From the NCBI RefSeq assembly GCF_013488225.1, contig NZ_CP041238.1, positions 707,501 through 771,500 of the forward strand: DNA of 64,000 nucleotides, written 5' to 3'. Positions within the stretch are counted from its first letter, which is position 1. The number at the start of each line of letters is the position of its first letter. Position numbers and translations under genes: made by a program. This document shows, one piece after another, positions 36,955-45,221 of the stretch. The notes under the pieces are model-generated. The model was not told the DNA's origin, made no database searches, and was given only the letters and a program-made list of their open reading frames with translations. The DNA comes from Sinorhizobium mexicanum. GTDB taxonomy: Bacteria > Pseudomonadota > Alphaproteobacteria > Rhizobiales > Rhizobiaceae.

Positions 36955-37040
36955 GTTGAATTCCTCCCGGTAAGCTATCCGGCGGCAGTAGGACCGCGGC
37001 GACATGATTGGCATCAGATCACACGGTCGGTGCGCGAATG

Positions 37041-37109
37041 TCAATCAAAAACGATCAAATCCGTTCATATTGCGCTGCACAATGAAAAAACATGATTGAT
37101 ACTGATTGA
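37041..37109. promoter_or_regulatory. Candidate RhaR operators in the rhaD-rhaR intergenic region
   Basis: TGATTGA occurs twice on the plus strand at 37093-37099 and 37103-37109, exactly 10 bp apart. On the minus strand TTGATTGA (complement of 37041-37048) and TTGATC (complement of 37053-37058) are likewise spaced about one helical turn. Two oppositely oriented pairs flank an AT-rich core, which fits a DeoR-family repressor controlling both rhaDI and rhaRSTPQUK. Confidence 0.6.
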
Positions 37110-37155
37110 CAATGCTCGGGACTGATGGAAGCATGCGGGGCATTCGGAGGAGCGA

Positions 37156-37968
37156 ATGCACGAGAAAGAAAGACATAGGGTCATCCTGTCTGCGGTTCAG
37201 GAGAAACCGGTCGTGACGGTGCCCGAACTCGTCGAGCTCACCGACAGTTCGGAGGCGACGATCCGGCGCGATATCGCCGCTCTTCACGTGCAAAAACGCC
37301 TGCGCCGGGTCCGCGGCGGCGCCGAGGCGATCAATCCGCCACAATTCGTCGGTCTCGCCGGCCGGCCCTTCAGCGTCAACGAGGGCCTGCATGCCCGCGA
37401 GAAGCAGGCGATCGCAAAGGAGGCGGTGGCGCTGTGCGCCGACGGCGAACCGATAATCATCAACGGCGGCACCACGACCTTCCAGATGGTGCACTTTCTC
37501 GCAAACCGCCGGATGCAGGTCTTCACCAATTCCTTCCCGATCGCCGAGCACCTGCTGAAGCACTCGAAGAACACCGTGATGCTTTCGGGAGGCACGATCT
37601 ACCGTGAGCAGAACATCATATTGAGCCCCTTCGACAACGACGTGACGCGCAATTTCTATGCGCGCCGCATGTTCATGGGGGCACAGGGGCTCGGGCCCCT
37701 CGGGTTGATGGAGGCGGATCCGCTTCTGATCCAGGCCGAACAAAAACTGATCGATCAGGCCGACGAATTGGTCGTGCTGGTCGATTCCTCGAAATTTCAC
37801 AGGCGCTCGAGCCTCATACTTTGCGGGCTCAAGCGTATCGCCACTGTGATCACGGATTCGGGCATCGAGGACAGGCATGCCGCAATGCTCGAAGGCGCCG
37901 GCGTCAATCTGGTCATCGCCAAGGCGAAGCCCGCCGTTGACGCGGAAAGTGCTTCATCGTCCGCCTGA
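37156..37968 (+). CDS. rhaR: DeoR family transcriptional regulator of rhamnose genes
   Basis: This 270-aa protein has an N-terminal DeoR-type winged helix: VTVPELVELTDSSEATIRRDIAALH, followed by LRRVRGGAEA, the family signature. The C-terminal sugar-phosphate-sensing domain has PIIINGGTTTFQM, MLSGGTIYREQNI and LVVLVDSSKF. GGAGGAG lies ahead of ATG 37156. It is divergent from rhaDI and heads the transport operon, so it is the likely repressor acting on the 37041-37109 repeats. Confidence 0.92.
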   Translation: MHEKERHRVILSAVQEKPVVTVPELVELTDSSEATIRRDIAALHVQKRLRRVRGGAEAINPPQFVGLAGRPFSVNEGLHAREKQAIAKEAVALCADGEPIIINGGTTTFQMVHFLANRRMQVFTNSFPIAEHLLKHSKNTVMLSGGTIYREQNIILSPFDNDVTRNFYARRMFMGAQGLGPLGLMEADPLLIQAEQKLIDQADELVVLVDSSKFHRRSSLILCGLKRIATVITDSGIEDRHAAMLEGAGVNLVIAKAKPAVDAESASSSA

Positions 37969-38091
37969 CGCGGGCGGAGGAGAGGGGAGTGGGACGTTGC
38001 GGCGCCCGGGCATGTCCGGGTCGGCCGCAGATAGGGGGCCGGACCGATGCATTTATACCGAATGCGCGCGGCTCAAAGGGAGGAGAAAGTC

Positions 38092-39081
38092 ATGAAGATT
38101 ATGAAATCATTGATGATCACGGCTGCAGTCGCGATGGCACTCATGGCCAATGCCGCGCATGCGGAAAACAAGAAGATCGCGCTCGTCGTCAAGGCGCTCG
38201 GCATCGGCTTCTTCGAGGCTGCCAACAAGGGTGCGCAGGAAGCCGCCAAGGAGCTCGGTGACGTCGAGGTCATCTATACCGGACCGACGTCGACGACCGC
38301 CGAGGGCCAGATCGAGGTGATCAACTCGCTGATCGCTCAGAAGGTCGATGCGATCGCCGTTTCCGCCAACGACACCGATGCGTTGGTGCCGGCTCTGAAG
38401 AAGGCGATGGATCGCGGCATCAAGGTCATTTCGTGGGATTCGGGTGTCGCCAAGGAAGGCCGGCTGATGCACCTTAATCCGTCCTCGAGCCCGCTCATCG
38501 GCAACATGATCATCAAGCTTGCCGCCGACAACCTGCCCGAAGGCGGCGACGTCGCGGTGCTCTCGGCCTCGGCGACGGCGACCAACCAGAACACCTGGAT
38601 CGCGGAAATGAAGAAGGTCCAGGGCAACTACAAGGGCATCAACGTCGTGGCTACAGTCTATGGTGACGACCTTGCCGACAAGTCCTACCGTGAGACCCAA
38701 GGCCTTATTCAGTCCTATCCGAACCTGAAGGCGATCATCGCGCCGACCTCCGTCGGCATCGTCGCGGCCGCGCAGGCGGTTACGGACGCCGGCAAGATCG
38801 GCCAGATCAACGTCACCGGCCTTGGTCTGCCTTCCGAAATGGCGGGCCACGTGAAGTCCGGCGCATCGAAGTCCTTCGCGATCTGGAACCCGATCGACCT
38901 TGGCTACTCGGCAACGATGATCGCCTATGGCCTCGTCAACGGCGCCGAAGCCAAACCCGGCGCGGAACTGAAGATGGGCCGCATGGGAACAGTCAAGCTC
39001 GACGACAACAATGAAGGCGCCATGGCCGATCCGTTCGTCTATGATGCCTCGAACGTCGAAGAGTTCGCGAAGATCTTCTGA
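38092..39081 (+). CDS. rhaS: Rhamnose ABC transporter, periplasmic substrate-binding protein
   Basis: This 329-aa protein has a signal peptide (SLMITAAVAMALMANAAHA) and a periplasmic-binding protein type 1 fold: KIALVVKALGIGFFEAANKGAQEAA, DAIAVSANDTDALVPALKKAMDRGIKVISWDSG and the hinge and binding-cleft blocks. GGGAGGAG precedes ATG 38092. It delivers rhamnose to RhaPQ/RhaT. A large inverted-repeat element separates it from rhaT, which may raise its level relative to the membrane components. Confidence 0.94.
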   Translation: MKIMKSLMITAAVAMALMANAAHAENKKIALVVKALGIGFFEAANKGAQEAAKELGDVEVIYTGPTSTTAEGQIEVINSLIAQKVDAIAVSANDTDALVPALKKAMDRGIKVISWDSGVAKEGRLMHLNPSSSPLIGNMIIKLAADNLPEGGDVAVLSASATATNQNTWIAEMKKVQGNYKGINVVATVYGDDLADKSYRETQGLIQSYPNLKAIIAPTSVGIVAAAQAVTDAGKIGQINVTGLGLPSEMAGHVKSGASKSFAIWNPIDLGYSATMIAYGLVNGAEAKPGAELKMGRMGTVKLDDNNEGAMADPFVYDASNVEEFAKIF

Positions 39082-39094
39082 TCCGCGGAGGATA

Positions 39095-39224
39095 TTGCCC
39101 CTCATCCGGCCTGTCGGCCACCTTCTCCCCGTGAGACGGGGAGAAGGGAACAAGCGGCGCCGCCTCACGAACGTTGAGGTGTCGCCTCTCCCCGCCAGCG
39201 GGGAGAGGTTAGGGTGAGGGGCAA
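39095..39224 (+). repeat. Palindromic repeat element between rhaS and rhaT
   Basis: Outer arms TTGCCCCTCA (39095-39104) and TGAGGGGCAA (39215-39224) enclose three internal hairpins: CCTTCTCCCCGT/CGGGGAGAAGG (39121-39147), CCTCA/TGAGG near 39162-39179, and CCTCTCCCCGC/CGGGGAGAGG (39185-39208). This is a widespread rhizobial intergenic element layout. It can fold into a large cruciform or RNA structure and could end or protect the rhaS mRNA. Confidence 0.85.
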
Positions 39225-39295
39225 CCTCACTGCCGAGGCGTCACGGCGAAGGCGCTTGAACGAACGACCGCGGCCCAATTGAAACGACTGAACTG

Positions 39296-40846
39296 GTGGA
39301 CCCTCTCTTGTTGCAGGACACAACCACATCGCGGATGAAGCCCGCTGTCGCACTCGAGGGCATATCGAAGTCCTTTCCCGGCGTGCGCGCTCTCTCCGAT
39401 GTTTCACTCGCGCTCTATCCCGGATCGGTGACGGCGCTCGTCGGCGAAAACGGCGCGGGCAAGTCGACCCTCGTCAAGATCCTCACGGGCATCTATCAGC
39501 CGGATGCCGGCGTCATCCGTGTGGCCGATGAGGAAGCGACGTTTCCGACCGCCCTTGCTGCGGCCCGTGCCGGCGTCACCGCGATCCATCAGGAGACGGT
39601 GCTTTTCGACGAACTCTCCGTTGCCGAAAACATCTTCCTCGGCCATGCGCCGCGCAATCGCTTCGGCTTCATCGACTGGAAGAAGCTCAATGCCGATGCG
39701 ACGGCCCTGCTGCATCGTGCAGGGGCCGATTTCGACCCGACGATCCAGCTCCGCGATCTCGGCATCGCCCGGAAACATCTGGTGGCGATCGCCCGGGCGC
39801 TGTCGGTCGATGCGCGCGTCGTCATCATGGACGAGCCGACGGCGGCCCTGTCGCACAAGGAAATCCATGAACTCTATGCCCTGATCGAGCGGCTGAAGGC
39901 CGATGGCAAGGCGATCCTCTTCATCAGCCACAAGTTCGACGAGATCTTCCGGATCGCCGACCGCTACACGGTCTTCCGCGACGGGACGATGGTCGGCGAG
40001 GGCCTGATCGCCGACGTGAGCCAGGACGATCTCGTCCGCATGATGGTTGGTCGCGCCGTCGGCTCCGTCTATCCGAAGAAGGAGGTCGCGATCGGCGAGC
40101 CGGTGCTCACCGTCTCCGGCTATCGCCACCCGACCGAATTCGAGGACATCAATTTTGAGCTGAGGCGCGGCGAAATCCTCGGCTTCTACGGTCTCGTCGG
40201 CGCTGGCCGCTCGGAATTCATGCAGTCGCTGATCGGCATCACCCGGCCGTCGGCCGGCGCGGTCAAGCTGGACGGGCAGGTGCTGGTGATCCGAAGCCCC
40301 GCCGAGGCGATCCGCGCCGGCATCGTCTACGTGCCGGAGGAACGCGGCCGGCAGGGCGCGATCATCGGCATGCCGATCTTCCAGAATGTCACGCTGCCCT
40401 CCCTGTCGCACACGTCGCGCTCAGGCTTCTTGAAGCTCGCCAACGAATTCGCGCTCGCACGTGAATACACTTCCCGGCTCGACCTCCGTGCCGCCTCTCT
40501 CGACCAGGACGTCGGCACACTTTCCGGCGGCAATCAGCAGAAGGTCGTGATCGCCAAGTGGCTCGCGACCCGGCCGAAGGTCATCATCCTCGACGAGCCG
40601 ACCAAGGGCATCGATATCGGCTCCAAGGCCGCCGTCCATGCCTTCATGAGCGAACTTGCCGCCGCGGGCCTGAGCGTCATCATGGTGTCTTCGGAAATTC
40701 CCGAGATCATGGGCATGTCGGATCGCGTCATCGTCATGCGTGAGGGGCGGATCGCCGGGCGCTTCGAGCGAGCCGAACTGACCGCCGAAAAGTTGGTGCG
40801 CGCGGCTGCCGGCATCGAAACGCAATCGAACGGTAGGGCCGCATGA
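39296..40846 (+). CDS. rhaT: Rhamnose ABC transporter, ATP-binding protein (two cassettes)
   Basis: This 516-aa sugar-type ABC ATPase has two cassettes. The first has Walker A GENGAGKST near residue 51 and Walker B VVIMDEPTAAL. The second has a degenerate Walker A (GLVGAGRSE), signature TLSGGNQQKV and Walker B VIILDEPTKGIDIG. The start is GTG 39296; ATG 39335 (MKPAVALEG) is an equally good alternative and would shorten it by 13 residues. It energises RhaP and RhaQ. The stop overlaps rhaP (ATGA). Confidence 0.93.
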   Translation: MDPLLLQDTTTSRMKPAVALEGISKSFPGVRALSDVSLALYPGSVTALVGENGAGKSTLVKILTGIYQPDAGVIRVADEEATFPTALAAARAGVTAIHQETVLFDELSVAENIFLGHAPRNRFGFIDWKKLNADATALLHRAGADFDPTIQLRDLGIARKHLVAIARALSVDARVVIMDEPTAALSHKEIHELYALIERLKADGKAILFISHKFDEIFRIADRYTVFRDGTMVGEGLIADVSQDDLVRMMVGRAVGSVYPKKEVAIGEPVLTVSGYRHPTEFEDINFELRRGEILGFYGLVGAGRSEFMQSLIGITRPSAGAVKLDGQVLVIRSPAEAIRAGIVYVPEERGRQGAIIGMPIFQNVTLPSLSHTSRSGFLKLANEFALAREYTSRLDLRAASLDQDVGTLSGGNQQKVVIAKWLATRPKVIILDEPTKGIDIGSKAAVHAFMSELAAAGLSVIMVSSEIPEIMGMSDRVIVMREGRIAGRFERAELTAEKLVRAAAGIETQSNGRAA

Positions 40847-41823
40847 TGGCGAAGCTTCTGAAGAATCGCGAAATCCTGCTCGTCGTCGCCATCGTCGCGC
40901 TGGTCGGCCTGATTGCACTGCGCTTCCCCGCGTTCGTAACTCCGGCAAGCTTTGCCCGCGTCTACAACGACACCTCTATTCTGATCATTCTGGCGCTCGG
41001 GCAGATGGCGGTGATCCTCACCCGCTGTATCGATCTGTCGATGGCCGCCAACCTTGCGTTGAGCGGCATGGTCGCGGCGATGTTGAACACCGCCTTTCCC
41101 GGACTGCCGATTCCCCTGGTCATTCTTGTCGCGATGGCGCTCGGCGGCCTGCTCGGCATGGTCAACGGAACGCTCGTCTGGAAACTCGGCATCCCGCCGA
41201 TCGTCGTCACTCTTGGAACGCTGACGATCTATCGCGGCCTGATCTTCCTCCTGACGGATGGCAAGTGGATCAACGCGCACGAGATGAGTGATGCCTTCAA
41301 GGGCCTGCCGCGTCTTGAGATCGCCGGGATGCCGGTGCTCTCCTGGCTCTCGCTTCTGATGATTGCGCTGATGTTCCTGGTGATGGGCCGCACGCCGCTC
41401 GGGCGCGCGTTCTATGCCGTCGGCGGCAATCCGCATGCTGCCGTCTATACGGGTATCGATGTCGGCCGCACGCGCTTCTTCGCCTATTGCCTCTCGGGCA
41501 CGCTCGCCGGCCTCTCCGGTTATCTGTGGGTGTCGCGCTATGCGGTCGCCTATGTCGACATCGCCGCGGGCTTCGAACTCGATATCATCGCGGCCTGCGT
41601 CATCGGCGGCATTTCGATTGCCGGGGGCATCGGCTCGGTGGCAGGCGCGGTGCTCGGCGCGCTGTTCCTCGGCGTGATCAAGAACGCCTTGCCGGTCATC
41701 AACATCTCGCCCTTCGCGCAAATGGCGATTTCCGGAACGGTCATCATCATCGCGGTCGCCGTCAACGCCCGTGCCGAAAAGCGCAAGGGCCGGGTCATTC
41801 TTAGAAAAGCGGAGGCGGTCTGA
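40843..41823 (+). CDS. rhaP: Rhamnose ABC transporter permease RhaP
   Basis: This 326-aa BPD_transp_2 permease has about eight to ten hydrophobic segments and the family motif block AVGGNPHAAVYTGIDVGRTRFFAYCLSGTLAGLSG. The GGISIAGGIGSVAGAVLGAL loop and the basic C terminus are typical. It starts within the rhaT stop and ends one base before the rhaQ ATG frame (TGATG), so the genes are translationally coupled. Confidence 0.92.
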   Translation: MMAKLLKNREILLVVAIVALVGLIALRFPAFVTPASFARVYNDTSILIILALGQMAVILTRCIDLSMAANLALSGMVAAMLNTAFPGLPIPLVILVAMALGGLLGMVNGTLVWKLGIPPIVVTLGTLTIYRGLIFLLTDGKWINAHEMSDAFKGLPRLEIAGMPVLSWLSLLMIALMFLVMGRTPLGRAFYAVGGNPHAAVYTGIDVGRTRFFAYCLSGTLAGLSGYLWVSRYAVAYVDIAAGFELDIIAACVIGGISIAGGIGSVAGAVLGALFLGVIKNALPVINISPFAQMAISGTVIIIAVAVNARAEKRKGRVILRKAEAV

Positions 41824-42827
41824 TGACGGACGCTCACCTTTCTCCCCGCCACATTCCGGACCGGCTGCAGAGCCGCGGTGCGCGCATCCTGAAGAGCTGG
41901 GAAAGCCTGCTGCTTGTCGTCGCGATTGCGATCTTTCTCGGCAATTCGCTGGCATCGCCCTATTTCCTCGATCCCTGGAACCTCTCCGACGCCACTTTCA
42001 ATTTCACCGAGAAGGCGATGATCGCCTTTGCCATGGCGCTCGTCATCATCTCCGGCGAGATCGATCTGTCGGTCGCCTCGATCATCGCGCTGGCTTCGAC
42101 CGCCATGGGCTATGCCGTGCAATTGGGCGTGGACACACCGGCGCTCGTCGCGATCGGACTTGGCGTCGGGCTCATCTGCGGCATGGTCAATGGGCTGCTG
42201 ATCACCGGCCTGGGCTTGCCGTCGATCGTGGTGACGATCGGCACGATGAGCCTGTTTCGCGGGCTCTCCTTCATCGTCCTCGGCGACCAGGCCTTTACCG
42301 GTTATCCCGAAAGCTTCGCCTGGTTCGGGCAGGGCTATGTCTGGTGGGTCTTCTCGTTCGAGTTCACGCTCTTCGTGCTGCTCGCCGTTGTTTATGGCGT
42401 GCTCCTGCACAAGACGAATTTCGGCCGCGCTGTCTATGCCATCGGCAACAACCAGACCGCAGCGCTGTTTTCGGGCGTGCGCGTCGCGCGGGTGAAGTTC
42501 ATCCTCTTCCTGCTCACCGGGCTGATGGCGGGCCTCGCCTCGATCTGCCTCACCTCCCGCCTCGGCTCGACGCGTCCCTCGATCGCACTCGGCTGGGAGC
42601 TGGAGGTGGTAACGATGGTCGTCCTCGGCGGCGTCAACATTCTCGGGGGCTCGGGCACCATTCCCGGTGTCGTGCTGGCGGCGCTGATCATGGGCATGGT
42701 GACATTCGGCTTCGGCCTCTTGAATGTGCCCGGCATCGTCATGTCGATTTTCATCGGCCTGCTGCTGATCTCGGTCATTGCGCTGCCGATCCTTTGGCAG
42801 CGCGCCCGCCGTCGTCTTGCGCATTGA
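41823..42827 (+). CDS. rhaQ: Rhamnose ABC transporter permease RhaQ
   Basis: This 334-aa paralogue of RhaP shares the same permease fold: [42 protein letters not shown] and [23 protein letters not shown]. RhaP and RhaQ should form a heterodimeric channel. It overlaps rhaP by one base and is followed by rhaU after a 10-bp gap. Confidence 0.92.
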   Translation: MTDAHLSPRHIPDRLQSRGARILKSWESLLLVVAIAIFLGNSLASPYFLDPWNLSDATFNFTEKAMIAFAMALVIISGEIDLSVASIIALASTAMGYAVQLGVDTPALVAIGLGVGLICGMVNGLLITGLGLPSIVVTIGTMSLFRGLSFIVLGDQAFTGYPESFAWFGQGYVWWVFSFEFTLFVLLAVVYGVLLHKTNFGRAVYAIGNNQTAALFSGVRVARVKFILFLLTGLMAGLASICLTSRLGSTRPSIALGWELEVVTMVVLGGVNILGGSGTIPGVVLAALIMGMVTFGFGLLNVPGIVMSIFIGLLLISVIALPILWQRARRRLAH

Positions 42828-42837
42828 GGTGTCTCCC

Positions 42838-43152
42838 ATGGAAAAATACGCCTTCCGCATGCGGCTCAATCCAGGAATGGCCGACGAATACAAGGCACGC
42901 CATGATGCGATCTGGCCCGAACTGGTTGTCCTGCTCAAGGAAGCGGGAATTTCCGACTATTCGATCCACCTCGACGAAGAGAGCAACCTGCTTTTCGGCG
43001 TGCTCTGGCGGACCGATACGCACGGGATGGCGGAGCTTCCTTCGCATCCGGTAATGCAGAAATGGTGGGCTTATATGGCGGACATCATGGAGACCCGCGC
43101 CGACAACGAGCCGGTGGCGGTGCCGTTGAAGACCGTTTTCCATCTGAGCTGA
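42838..43152 (+). CDS. rhaU: L-rhamnose mutarotase
   Basis: This 104-aa protein of the RhaM/RhaU family interconverts alpha and beta L-rhamnopyranose, giving the kinase and isomerase the anomer they need. Tyr18 and His22 ([14 protein letters not shown]), the active-site pair known in E. coli RhaM, are conserved. The VLWRTD and [12 protein letters not shown] blocks are also present. ATG 42838 is chosen over an extension inside rhaQ. Confidence 0.93.
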   Translation: MEKYAFRMRLNPGMADEYKARHDAIWPELVVLLKEAGISDYSIHLDEESNLLFGVLWRTDTHGMAELPSHPVMQKWWAYMADIMETRADNEPVAVPLKTVFHLS

Positions 43153-43154
43153 CG

Positions 43155-44543
43155 ATGAAGACGGTCGCTGTCATCGACATAGGCAAGACGAACGCCAAGG
43201 TCGCGCTGGTCGATCTCGCGCGGTTCGAGGAAATTGCCGTGCGCAAGACGGGCAACGGCGTGGTCAATAGCGGCCTTTACCCACACTTCGATATCGAGCG
43301 TCTTTGGCGCTTCATTCTCGACAGCCTCGCCGCACTTCATCGCGAGCACAGGGTGGACGCCATATCGGTTACCACCCACGGGGCCACCGCAGTCCTGCTC
43401 GACGATGCCGGCGACCTTGCGCTGCCCGTTCTCGATTACGAGTTCGCAGGGCCGGACGCGCTCGCGGCGGACTACGACCGGGTTCGCCCCCTGTTCTTCG
43501 AGACCGGTTCGGCGCGCCTGCCGATGGGCCTGAATGTCGGCGCACAGCTCTTCTGGCAGGAGCGTATGTTCCCGGAGCACTTCGCGAAGGTCGCGACGAT
43601 CCTGACCTATGCGCAGTACTGGTCCTACCGGCTGACAGGCGTCAGAGCGAACGAATTGACTTCGCTCGGCTGCCACACCGACCTCTGGAATCCGAAGGCC
43701 GCAGGTTTTTCTTCGATGGTCGACGCACTCGGCTGGCGCAAACTCTTCGCACCCGTGCGCAAGGCGAGCGACGTGCTTGGCGGGCTGCTGCAACATTTGG
43801 CGGATGAAACGGGCTTGCCGCGAAATCTGCCGGTCTATTGCGGGATTCACGACTCCAATGCCTCGTTGCTACCGCATCTGCTGACGCGCAATGCACCCTT
43901 CTCGGTCGTTTCGACCGGGACCTGGGTTGTCATCCTGTCGGTCGGCGGCGACCGGGTGGAACTCGACGAGAAACGCGACACGCTGATCAACGTCAACGCG
44001 CTCGGCGATCCGGTGCCCTCGGCCCGGTTCATGGGCGGCCGCGCCTTCTCGACGCTTATGGGCGAGAACCCGCCCGCCGGTTCGCTGGAGGCGGAAAGCA
44101 AGGTTCTGGCTGCGGGCCACATGCTGCTGCCGTCGGTGCCGGTCGGCTCCGGCCCTTTCCCTTCGACCAGCGCGCGCTGGACGGTCGACGAAAGGGCGCT
44201 TGCTCCGGCCGAGCGGCTTGCCGTCGCTTCCTTTCATCTTGCACTGATGACGGCGACATGCCTTGATCTCATCGGAGCAAGGGGCGAGATCGTCGTCGAA
44301 GGGCCTTTTGCCGCCAACGCCGCCTATTTGCGGATGCTTGCCGCGGCCACCGGGAGACAGGTCCTTGCCGACAGCCACAGCGCCACCGGAACCAGCCTTG
44401 GTGCGGCCTGCCTCGTGACCGGCGTTCGCGTCCACACGGGGGCAGAACGTTTCAAGGGTAGCGTCTCGGATGATTATGCGAGATACGCCGAGGAATGGCG
44501 CGCACTCACTGCGGCGCACGTAGAGCACGCAGTCGACGCCTAA
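43155..44543 (+). CDS. rhaK: Rhamnulokinase-type FGGY carbohydrate kinase
   Basis: This 462-aa kinase has the actin-like ATPase fold: N-terminal phosphate-1 motif VIDIGKTNAKVALVD, GCHTDLWNP, GIHDSNASLLPHL, VVSTGTWVVIL and the adenosine motif region VEGPFAANAAYLRML. In rhizobia RhaK is also reported to be required for rhamnose transport activity, besides phosphorylation. The start at 43155 lies two bases after rhaU. It is the last gene of rhaRSTPQUK. Confidence 0.93.
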   Translation: MKTVAVIDIGKTNAKVALVDLARFEEIAVRKTGNGVVNSGLYPHFDIERLWRFILDSLAALHREHRVDAISVTTHGATAVLLDDAGDLALPVLDYEFAGPDALAADYDRVRPLFFETGSARLPMGLNVGAQLFWQERMFPEHFAKVATILTYAQYWSYRLTGVRANELTSLGCHTDLWNPKAAGFSSMVDALGWRKLFAPVRKASDVLGGLLQHLADETGLPRNLPVYCGIHDSNASLLPHLLTRNAPFSVVSTGTWVVILSVGGDRVELDEKRDTLINVNALGDPVPSARFMGGRAFSTLMGENPPAGSLEAESKVLAAGHMLLPSVPVGSGPFPSTSARWTVDERALAPAERLAVASFHLALMTATCLDLIGARGEIVVEGPFAANAAYLRMLAAATGRQVLADSHSATGTSLGAACLVTGVRVHTGAERFKGSVSDDYARYAEEWRALTAAHVEHAVDA

Positions 44544-45221
44544 AGTCTACCCGATGTAATGTAATGTATACGCGAAGTAGAGCATTCGCGTTGCGTAAAT
44601 CAATCAGAAAACCGCGTTCCGGTTTAGCGACCGATTATGTTCCAGATTGATGACGATCGAAATTGCTGCCATTGTCAGAATTGCAGTGATGGCGGCGCCT
44701 ATTCCAAGAACAATCATTGTTCATTTCCCGTCGGCGCACCGTCATGATGTCGCCCAGCCCGTGTGAAGGTTACTGCAGGCGGTCTGCGCCTTTTTCACTG
44801 TCGCTTTCGATACGAGATCGCAAGTAGAAGCACAACTATAAACTCTTGTGATTGAAAACCTGTTGTTGTTCGCATCGAATAGTGCAGTTTCGCTGCAGTG
44901 CAAAATCGAACGAGCCGGAAGTCCTGTGAATTTTAGCCATTCCAATTAGGGGCCAGGAATCGTTAACTTTCAAGCAACGAATTAACCATAAACATGGTCG
45001 CACACGTCGGAATAGGAAAGTCTCAGCTACTCCTCAAGGCATGACGCCGCCCCGCCGTACCGGTTCCGGTCCGGGATCTATTCTTCACCGAAATTACTTG
45101 CGGGATGGACGGTGGCAGACGCTGCGGCGCGCTGATCGCATCGATCGGGCGTAACCACCGCTGGCTTGCTGGCTGGCCCTCCCCAGGCGAGTTTCGATTG
45201 CGCAACAGGCCGGGGATTGGT
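44544..45221. other. Intergenic region between rhaK and the che operon
   Basis: This 678-bp gap holds a candidate 37-aa membrane ORF on the minus strand (44604-44717). A weak hairpin AAACCG/CGGTTT near 44607-44626 lies after rhaK. AT-rich DNA from 44850 to 45005 is the likely place of the che operon promoter. A 67-codon minus frame at 44742-44945 shows no protein-like features. Confidence 0.55.
44604..44717 (-). CDS. Possible 37-aa single-helix membrane protein
   Basis: ATG 44717 to TGA 44604, too short for usual gene callers. The first 24 residues (MIVLGIGAAITAILTMAAIS plus IVIN) form one hydrophobic helix, followed by a short basic tail containing HNRSLNRN. GGGAAA lies 9 bases upstream of the ATG. 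The membrane-helix-then-positive-tail design and a plausible ribosome-binding site favour a real small protein, unrelated in strand to rha or che. Confidence 0.45.
   Translation of the reverse strand: MIVLGIGAAITAILTMAAISIVINLEHNRSLNRNAVF

Noticed and set aside
44742..44945. 67-codon minus-strand ORF before icpA
   Set aside because: It has no ribosome-binding site and no domain-like pattern, and lies in probable promoter DNA of the che operon.
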